Source: Verrucomicrobiota bacterium
Lineage (GTDB): Bacteria > Verrucomicrobiota > Verrucomicrobiia > Limisphaerales > JAHEOI01
Direction: 5' to 3'
DNA: 12,978 nt
NCBI GenBank assembly: GCA_018610125.1
Contig: JAHEOI010000010.1
Span: forward strand, 1-12,978
A program made the position numbers and the translations under genes. Shown one piece after another: positions 8,497 through 12,978 of this stretch. Under the pieces are notes generated by a model, which did not search any database, was not told where the DNA came from, and saw only the letters and a list, made by a program, of their open reading frames with translations. The first letter of the stretch is position 1, and each line of letters opens with the position of its first letter.

Positions 8497-8511
8497 TTGA
8501 ACTGTTACATT

Positions 8512-9144
8512 CTACTTCTGAAGGAGGACCCGCGCAGGTGCCCCTTCAAGCTGGTCCAGACGGAGTGGAAGCCCTACAAACCAATAATCACCGGAAGGAG
8601 GACCGGAGAGATCCAGGCAAACAAACACTGGGATTCCTTGTTCAGCTAACCGCGTGTGCGCTGGAAAAGTCTGGCTCGAGGCCGGGTCGAGGCTATAATA
8701 GTCAAAGCCGACAGACCTTGGATTGTGTCCAGCGAGGTAGTTCGCCGCTTCCGGGTCCATGAAGACATAATCTTCGGTGAAGGAGGATTGCGCCAACCTG
8801 GCCGAGTTCGTGGTTTTTAATAGGATGTGATAATCGCGTGGAATCTCATACTGAGCCAGATCCTCTCGTGAAATAAAGGAGCTCCCTGTCAGCTCAAGCA
8901 CTCGAGCTTGGCCCATAAAAGAACGCCACTGCATAGCGCCCAGCACCGGACCGTCTTCAAGAAAGTGAGCAGGACAATCCACGTGTGTGCCAACGTGGCA
9001 CCCCATCGAGATATGAGAGATCGTCAGCGGGTCGCCCTTACGGATGTCTGAAACGGTGAACAGCTCCGGTGCCGGGTCTCCCGGAAAGACAGGCATCTTG
9101 GAAGTAATGGGAAGCGTAAGGTCATACGTTGCTTCCAAATTCAT
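8512..9144 (-). CDS. Cyclase / kynurenine formamidase-like metal hydrolase
   Basis: The 210-residue protein has the hallmark of the cyclase family (PF04199), HVGTHVDCPAHF, at residues 50-61, giving metal ligands His50, His54, Asp56 and His60. It starts in the family manner (YDLTLPITSKMPVFPGDP) and has the later SLDPASSQTFPAH segment with His163. The length matches bacterial KynB (about 210). Members cleave N-formylkynurenine or related amides and lactones in the cytoplasm, using one or two zinc ions. From memory of KynB, the last ligand is a Glu twelve residues after the FPAH histidine; here that position is Val175, followed by Cys176 (PVFVCLDLS). The substrate is therefore open, and I do not assign kynB. 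No kynurenine-pathway gene is nearby. The ATG at 9144 has no clear Shine-Dalgarno site. The gene is monocistronic and lies between two direct repeats. Confidence 0.9.
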   Translation of the reverse strand: MNLEATYDLTLPITSKMPVFPGDPAPELFTVSDIRKGDPLTISHISMGCHVGTHVDCPAHFLEDGPVLGAMQWRSFMGQARVLELTGSSFISREDLAQYEIPRDYHILLKTTNSARLAQSSFTEDYVFMDPEAANYLAGHNPRSVGFDYYSLDPASSQTFPAHTRLAEQGIPVFVCLDLSGPPSGDYWFVGLPLRLDQLEGAPARVLLQK

Positions 9145-9297
9145 ATCGGGCGTTTTTTACGACAACCAATCATCGCTCTAATCAAAACAAAGTCACGGCA
9201 TTTCCCGTTCGGCAAGCATGAAGACTGGAAGTCATTCAACAGAAGCACGCAAAGGGACGCTGACCTCAGACGGTAACAACAAGCGTTTCCTCTTGGC

Positions 9298-9438
9298 GCT
9301 CCTCCGTGACCTTCTGTTCGAGTAGCACTTTCACTGTTGGCGCCACTTTGCCGCTCTTCTCTTCAAAAAATCCCGCTTTCCGACGGTGCTCCCTTTCGTG
9401 TTCCTTTTGTTCCGCTTTCCCGTTAAGCATATCTCCGG
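9298..9438. repeat. Direct repeat copy 2, upstream of the cyclase gene
   Basis: This is the partner of 8356-8496, offset by 942 bases. The identical 25-base core lies at 9365-9389. On the minus strand this copy carries an open frame from ATG at 9430 to TGA at 9266 (54 codons plus stop; protein begins MLNGKAEQKEHERE and ends TLVVTV). Across the 22 codons comparable with copy 1, I count one synonymous change against about eight amino acid changes, so protein coding is not supported. The segment lies 154 bases before the cyclase start. Confidence 0.85.
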
Positions 9439-9518
9439 CTGGTCGAGCCCTGACTTCGGTTTGACACTTATTTCGTTACAGACCCTAAGGCGAGCAGGAA
9501 TCCTTTTTCCTTCCCGCC

Positions 9519-9536
9519 TTTCACTTTCACTTTCAC
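9519..9536. repeat. Short tandem repeat (tttcac)x3
   Basis: Three exact copies of the hexamer tttcac, followed by a partial ttcac, lie just beyond the 3' end of the MBL-fold gene. The meaning is unknown. Confidence 0.8.
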
Positions 9537-9560
9537 TTCACGGTCTTCCGGCCCTCGCGC

Positions 9561-10349
9561 CTACTCCCCAACCACCAATGTCTCTGTCGGCTCCCGTTGC
9601 GAGGTCGCCCTGACTTGGACATGCCCTGCCCCGATGCCTTCCAAACGTCCACCGACAACTTCCTGTGCCAAATCCGGGCGATTGCACTCTTGACTCAAAT
9701 GGCCCAAAAAGAGGTGGTGCAGATTCGCTGAGATAACACCCTCCATGAAATTGGCGGCGGCCTCGTTGGAAAGGTGCCCATGCCGGCTCATGACACGCTG
9801 CTTCAAGCTCCACGGTCTCTTGGTATCCTCTTGAAGCATCTTGACATCGTGGTTCGTCTCCAATACCAGGACGTTCGCCGTCTTGATGCGCTCGGTCACC
9901 AGCTTGGTCGCGTGCCCTAGATCCGTAAGGATCCCCACCCGCACCCCCGGAGCATGAATTAAAAATCCAACCGGATCCTGGGCATCGTGCGGCAGACTGA
10001 ATGTCTCCACACCAAGATCGCCAACCTCAAAATGACTCCCGGTTGCGAAAATCTTCCCCTTAAGCGCCCCTTTCACCGACTCATCAACGGCCTCCTTGGT
10101 CAGCCGATTGCAGTAGACCGGCAGGCCCAATTTCCCGGCAATCATCGATAACCCCCGGATATGATCACCATGCTCGTGCGTCACAAGGATCCCATCCAGA
10201 TCTTCAGGCGACCGTCCGATCGAGGCCATCCGCTGCCGAATCTGGCGCCCACTGAATCCCGCATCGATCAGAACCCGTGTCGTTTCCGTCTCCAAATACG
10301 CACAATTCCCATTCGATCCGCTTCCCAATATCGTAAAGCGTACCGGCAT
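9561..10349 (-). CDS. Metallo-beta-lactamase-fold hydrolase, YycJ/WalJ type
   Basis: The protein begins MPVRFTILGSGSNGN, the usual opening of the YycJ/WalJ branch of the MBL fold. Counting from this ATG it has THEHGDH at residues 57-63, giving metal ligands His58, His60, Asp62 and His63. Further family marks are LPHDA, GILTDLGHAT, LVLETNHD, SRHGHLSNEAAANF and LFLGHLSQECN, the last supplying further metal-binding histidines. The length of 262 residues is normal. In this family, known activities are nuclease-like (a 5'-3' exonuclease proposed to act in mismatch repair in Bacillus relatives). The protein is cytoplasmic; no signal peptide is present. The frame extends to a GTG at 10376, nine codons further, but neither start has a good Shine-Dalgarno site and family alignment favours the ATG. 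It is divergent from rpoN and not in an operon with it. Confidence 0.9.
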   Translation of the reverse strand: MPVRFTILGSGSNGNCAYLETETTRVLIDAGFSGRQIRQRMASIGRSPEDLDGILVTHEHGDHIRGLSMIAGKLGLPVYCNRLTKEAVDESVKGALKGKIFATGSHFEVGDLGVETFSLPHDAQDPVGFLIHAPGVRVGILTDLGHATKLVTERIKTANVLVLETNHDVKMLQEDTKRPWSLKQRVMSRHGHLSNEAAANFMEGVISANLHHLFLGHLSQECNRPDLAQEVVGGRLEGIGAGHVQVRATSQREPTETLVVGE

Positions 10350-10720
10350 GTCGCCAGGGTAACTGAACAATTCCACGCCTGCAACATGTTTCCATCCCTG
10401 AAATCATTAACCCCAAGATATTGAGTCCCTGTCCGCCCTGGATTCCATGAACAAAGCAAATTTGATGTTCTTGAACCAAGTTTTGACGCTTCCCCTCACC
10501 ATCGTCTTCGGCCCAAGGAATCTCCAGCGAGGCGTAAAAAAATTCCCCTTTTTCCTTCCGCGAAGCGGAAAAACAGCGAGGGGTTCGGCAACGACGATTT
10601 GATGCGGACAAGATCCTCACCTGCCACCATGCCTTGGCGGGTCCGGGGCAAACGCCTCGCTCAGCAAGAGTTATGCCGATTCCTCTTGTTTTGGAAGAGT
10701 GCCGGGTTATATTGAGTTGT
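10350..10720. other. Divergent intergenic region between the MBL-fold gene and rpoN
   Basis: About 370 bases that should hold promoters for both genes. I see one compact hairpin, ttccgc-gaa-gcggaa at 10556-10570, in an A/T-run context (aaaaaaa at 10535-10541, ttttt and aaaaa beside the stem). It lacks a T-run 3' of the stem on either strand, so it is not an obvious terminator. A minus frame to 10620 overlaps the MBL gene out of frame and is unrecognised. No promoter elements can be assigned with confidence. Confidence 0.4.
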
Positions 10721-12214
10721 ATGTCTCAGGGGTTGCATCTCTCTCAAAAAATGGCTCTGCAACAAGTGCTGGCCCCCCAGTTGCAGCAGTCATTGGCGCT
10801 TTTACAGGCTCCGACTATGGAGCTCAAAGCGCTCGTCGAACAAGAGCTGGAGCAGAACCCTGTACTTGAGGAAGCCCCCTCCACCGAAACCGAGCCGGAT
10901 GAGTCCGCCTCTCAGGAAGTCGACACCTCTGGGATCGATCCGGCCGAGCCGCCGTCAGACGTCAATTACGACTCGAGAACGGAAGGCTCCAATGGCGAGC
11001 CGGTCGACGAGATCCAGGCTGAGATTAATCGTCTCACCCAATTGGATCAGGAATGGCGAGAGCACTTCTCCCAAACCAATGTCCCCAACCAATACAGTCA
11101 AGAGGACGAGGAACGGCGCCAATTCATGTTTGAATCGATCGCCGATCAATCGTCGCTTCAGGAAAATCTGCTCGAGCAGCTGCGACTGACAGAGCTTCCG
11201 GATGAAGATCGCCAAGTCACTGAAACGATAATCGGCAACATCGATGACCACGGCTACCTCCAAGCCAGTGTCGAAGAGCTGGCAGTGTCGACGAATACTG
11301 CCGCCGAGAAGGTTTCTGAGATGCTTGGCCTCGTTCAGTCGTTTTATCCCGCCGGTGTCGGTGCCCGCAACCTTCGCGAATGCCTCATGCTCCAGATGGA
11401 GCGCAACGAACAACAAAACGAGCTTGAATACCGGATAGTGCGCGACCACATGGAAGCGCTCGGCAAACGACGCTTTCCAGAAATAGCACGCCAGCTCAAT
11501 GTGACCGTCCAAGAAGTCCAGGAGGCCGCCGAGCGGATCGCTTACCTCGATCCTCGCCCCGGACGGGAATTTACCCCCGAAGTCAACCAATACATTTATC
11601 CCGAAGTCTTTGTGCAAAAGGTCGACGACGACTATGTGGTCACCTCCAACAAGGAAAATCAGCCGCACTTACGGATCAGCAATGCTTATAAGGATCTCAT
11701 GGCCAAGGCCGAGACCTCGGCCGAGGTTCGAGAGTACATCCGGGATAAGATTCGCGCCGGCAAGACCTTGATCAAAAGCCTCCATCAGCGGGAAGACACC
11801 ATCCTCAGCATCGCTCGCGAAATCGTCAAGCAACAGCGCGAATTCCTTGAGCATGGGGTCTCCCACCTCAAGCCGATGACCATGATGCAAGTCGCGGAAG
11901 CGGTCGGGGTCCATGAGACCACCGTCAGCCGAGCCGTCTCCGGCAAATACATGCAAACCCCTCAAGGGCTTTTCGAGATGAAATTCTTCTTTAGCTCCGG
12001 CATTCAGACCGATGCCGGCCAAGGGATCTCCAATACCAGTGTTAAAGACATGATCGCGGACATGATCCGCAAAGAAGATCCTCACAATCCGCTTTCCGAC
12101 GAAAAAATCGTCGAGCTCCTCAAGGAGAAAGGGATCAAGCTGGCTCGGCGCACCGTTGCCAAATACCGCTCCGAGCTCAATATCCTCGTCTCTCACCTTC
12201 GGAAGGTCTACTGA
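10721..12214 (+). CDS. rpoN: RNA polymerase sigma-54 factor
   Basis: The 497-residue protein has all sigma-54 regions. Region I, residues 1-50 (GLHLSQKMALQQVLAP, QLQQSLALLQ, LEQNPVLEE), is the part that answers to AAA+ activators. An acidic, low-complexity region II spans about 50-100. The core-binding region follows (GNIDDHGYLQ, FYPAGVGARNLRECL, RPGREFTPE). The helix-turn-helix is at about 388-407 (VAEAVGVHETTVSRAVSGKY), which reads the -12 element. The RpoN box ARRTVAKYRS at 475-484 reads the -24 element; its usual final Glu is Ser here. The protein directs core polymerase to -24/-12 promoters. I chose the ATG at 10721 because region I starts there. The frame extends in the same phase to 10634, with another ATG at 10673, but those 29 extra residues look unlike the family. 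The usual neighbours (lptB, hpf) are absent. The stop codon lies at the edge of a dispersed repeat. Confidence 0.97.
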   Translation: MSQGLHLSQKMALQQVLAPQLQQSLALLQAPTMELKALVEQELEQNPVLEEAPSTETEPDESASQEVDTSGIDPAEPPSDVNYDSRTEGSNGEPVDEIQAEINRLTQLDQEWREHFSQTNVPNQYSQEDEERRQFMFESIADQSSLQENLLEQLRLTELPDEDRQVTETIIGNIDDHGYLQASVEELAVSTNTAAEKVSEMLGLVQSFYPAGVGARNLRECLMLQMERNEQQNELEYRIVRDHMEALGKRRFPEIARQLNVTVQEVQEAAERIAYLDPRPGREFTPEVNQYIYPEVFVQKVDDDYVVTSNKENQPHLRISNAYKDLMAKAETSAEVREYIRDKIRAGKTLIKSLHQREDTILSIAREIVKQQREFLEHGVSHLKPMTMMQVAEAVGVHETTVSRAVSGKYMQTPQGLFEMKFFFSSGIQTDAGQGISNTSVKDMIADMIRKEDPHNPLSDEKIVELLKEKGIKLARRTVAKYRSELNILVSHLRKVY

Positions 12215-12254
12215 CTCGTCCTTACAGGGCTTAAATTCGTCTCGATTTCGGTTC
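12212..12254. repeat. Compound palindromic repeat, copy B, overlapping the rpoN stop codon
   Basis: These 43 bases match 7382-7424 at 36 positions without gaps (shared stretches tgactcg, ccttacagggctt, tcgtct, tttcggttc). The TGA of rpoN is the first three bases of the match. Just beyond, aggt-gga-acct at 12257-12267 occupies the place of the ccaggg...ccctgg hairpin of copy A. A further matching block lies at 12489-12511. Confidence 0.75.
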
Positions 12255-12333
12255 GCAGGTGGAACCTCATAAGCGCTAACTTGTGTGGCTTCCACCGCCA
12301 GTTCTGCCGATCCTACGTTCCTGATTCTGGTAG

Positions 12334-12355
12334 GGCCCGCACTCCGCTGCGGGCC
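12334..12355. repeat. GC-rich hairpin behind rpoN
   Basis: An inverted repeat with an 8-base-pair stem (ggcccgca / tgcgggcc) and the six-base loop ctccgc. It has no T-run on either side. It may be part of the dispersed repeat that starts at the rpoN stop codon, or an rpoN mRNA end structure. Confidence 0.6.
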
Positions 12356-12550
12356 GCTCCTGGACACCCACGACGGCACCTGCATCCGACAGAACAGTGG
12401 TCTTCCGACGCTACCAACATTAATTTGGCACGCAAAAAAAGATCTTGGGATTGCGTGAGACACCTCATCTCATTCCCAGTCCTGCAAGGGCGAACCAATG
12501 AAGCCTAGGGCAAGCGCAGCGCCGCCCTTAAGTAGACAGCCCCCACTTCC

Positions 12551-12569
12551 CGCACCCTGAACGGGTGCG
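12551..12569. repeat. Hairpin cgcaccc / gggtgcg
   Basis: A perfect 7-base-pair stem with a five-base loop (tgaac), 40 bases downstream of the repeat block 12489-12511. There is no T-run, and the role is unknown. Confidence 0.6.
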
Positions 12570-12888
12570 TCAATCCCGGCAAGCCCCTCTGCTTGAAGCC
12601 TTCCCAATCGGGACCAAATCAACAGACAGCAGATAAAAAAGTGCAATGCACACATTCTCTTCAAATTGAATAACGGCCTGCCCTCTGCCAGGCTGTGCCA
12701 GATCCGGCTTAATTCCCACTCAAACGCATCTTCCTTGCGACCGTAAATGTTGGCCGCACCTAAACCCATGCGGCCGCACGATGATTTATCGTCCTCGAAT
12801 TCGACCCCAAAGAGCCGAAAAACCCCCTTGCGGACCCGGCAATCGTATGTCAAACTGCTTTTCGTCACTGTGAAGGTGACGCACGGGC

Positions 12889-12964
12889 GACCCTATCGTC
12901 TAGTGGTTGAGGACACCGCTCTTTCAAGGCGGTAACACGGGTTCGAATCCCGTTAGGGTCGCCA
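12889..12964 (+). tRNA. tRNA-Glu (anticodon UUC)
   Basis: A complete cloverleaf is visible. The acceptor stem is GACCCTA / TAGGGTC (12889-12895 with 12954-12960). The D-arm contains agtggttgaggac. The anticodon stem is CCGCT / GGCGG, with loop ctttcaa and anticodon TTC at 12923-12925. The T-arm is cgggttcgaatcccg. The discriminator is G12961, and CCA is encoded at 12962-12964. It matches the bacterial tRNA-Glu consensus (cgtctag and acaccgc elements) and decodes GAA and GAG. A T-run (ttttt) follows at once and may end transcription. No second tRNA is seen within the last 14 bases. Confidence 0.97.
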
Positions 12965-12978
12965 TTTTTCTTTCACGC

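Larger units (their letters stand above)
12215..12888. other. About 670 bases without a convincing gene; repeat blocks and hairpins
   Basis: Contents in order: the tail of repeat copy B to 12267; a strong hairpin ggcccgca-ctccgc-tgcgggcc at 12334-12355; a block at 12489-12511 matching 7491-7513 (19 of 23, with the shared end agcctagggc); a hairpin cgcaccc-tgaac-gggtgcg at 12551-12569; and cgtcac-tgtgaag-gtgacg at 12863-12881, just before the tRNA. None has a following T-run. A minus-strand frame at 12470-12868 would give 132 residues with several cysteines and a short hydrophobic stretch. I do not recognise it, and its C-terminal end is encoded by the repeat, so I leave it uncalled. Confidence 0.55.

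Noticed and set aside
8480..9428. GTTAAGC at 8480-8486 and 9422-9428, like an integron attC core (GTTRRRY)
   Set aside because: No matching RYYYAAC partner and no convincing imperfect inverted repeat spans the element, and there is no integrase in the window. The match is probably chance.
8356..9438. CRISPR array or insertion sequence
   Set aside because: There are only two long diverged repeats around one metabolic gene, with no spacer series, no transposase and no terminal inverted repeats.
10204..10620. A 138-residue minus-strand frame upstream of the MBL-fold gene
   Set aside because: It overlaps the MBL-fold gene by about 150 bases in another frame and the translation is unrecognised; the non-overlapping part alone is too weak to call.
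12426..12432. TGGCACG as a sigma-54 -24 element
   Set aside because: The bases 12 downstream are an A-run and not the required GC, and no gene follows at a suitable distance.
10955..12463. Minus-strand frames of 237 and 264 residues opposite rpoN
   Set aside because: rpoN is unmistakable on the plus strand and these are its shadows.
12470..12868. A 132-residue minus-strand frame before the tRNA
   Set aside because: Its C-terminal end is encoded by the dispersed repeat, there is no recognisable motif, and no ribosome binding site is evident.

Overview
The window is a moderately GC-rich bacterial segment. It most probably comes from the Verrucomicrobiota or a related PVC lineage (an inference). 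The main clue is the protein at the left edge, which joins a ThuA domain, a cytochrome c domain and further domains in an arrangement I associate with that group. A small glycine-tailed RRM protein and a very large exported carbohydrate-active-type protein fit the same picture. No phage, insertion sequence, CRISPR array or rRNA gene was seen.

Layout. (1) Bases 1-3409, minus: the first 1136 codons of an exported ThuA / cytochrome c / LamG-like / propeller-like protein that runs off the left edge. (2) 3428-3745, minus: a conserved C-terminal fragment of a large exported protein with no gene in front of it, read as a remnant. (3) 3881-7378, plus: an 1165-residue exported modular protein whose C-terminal half resembles GH98-type glycosidases. 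(4) 7379-7914: palindromic repeats, then plain spacer. (5) 7915-8238, plus: an RRM RNA-binding protein with a good intrinsic terminator. (6) 8512-9144, minus: a cyclase/kynurenine-formamidase-like hydrolase bracketed by two direct copies of a repeat of about 140 bases, exactly 942 bases apart. (7) 9561-10349, minus: a YycJ/WalJ-type metallo-beta-lactamase-fold protein. (8) 10721-12214, plus: sigma-54 (rpoN), without its usual neighbours. (9) 12215-12888: about 670 bases without a convincing gene, holding a second copy of the palindromic repeat seen behind gene 3. (10) 12889-12964, plus: tRNA-Glu(UUC).

How it fits together. The two large exported proteins are divergently arranged with the remnant between them, which suggests a locus for using complex carbohydrate at or outside the inner membrane. 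The right half is housekeeping: RNA binding, a nuclease-like MBL protein, an alternative sigma factor and a tRNA, each apparently transcribed alone. The most unusual material is between genes. One repeat family follows directly on the stop codons of two unrelated genes and keeps its hairpins although the bases differ. A second repeat family brackets the cyclase gene. I do not see a clear undescribed multi-gene defence or mobile system here.
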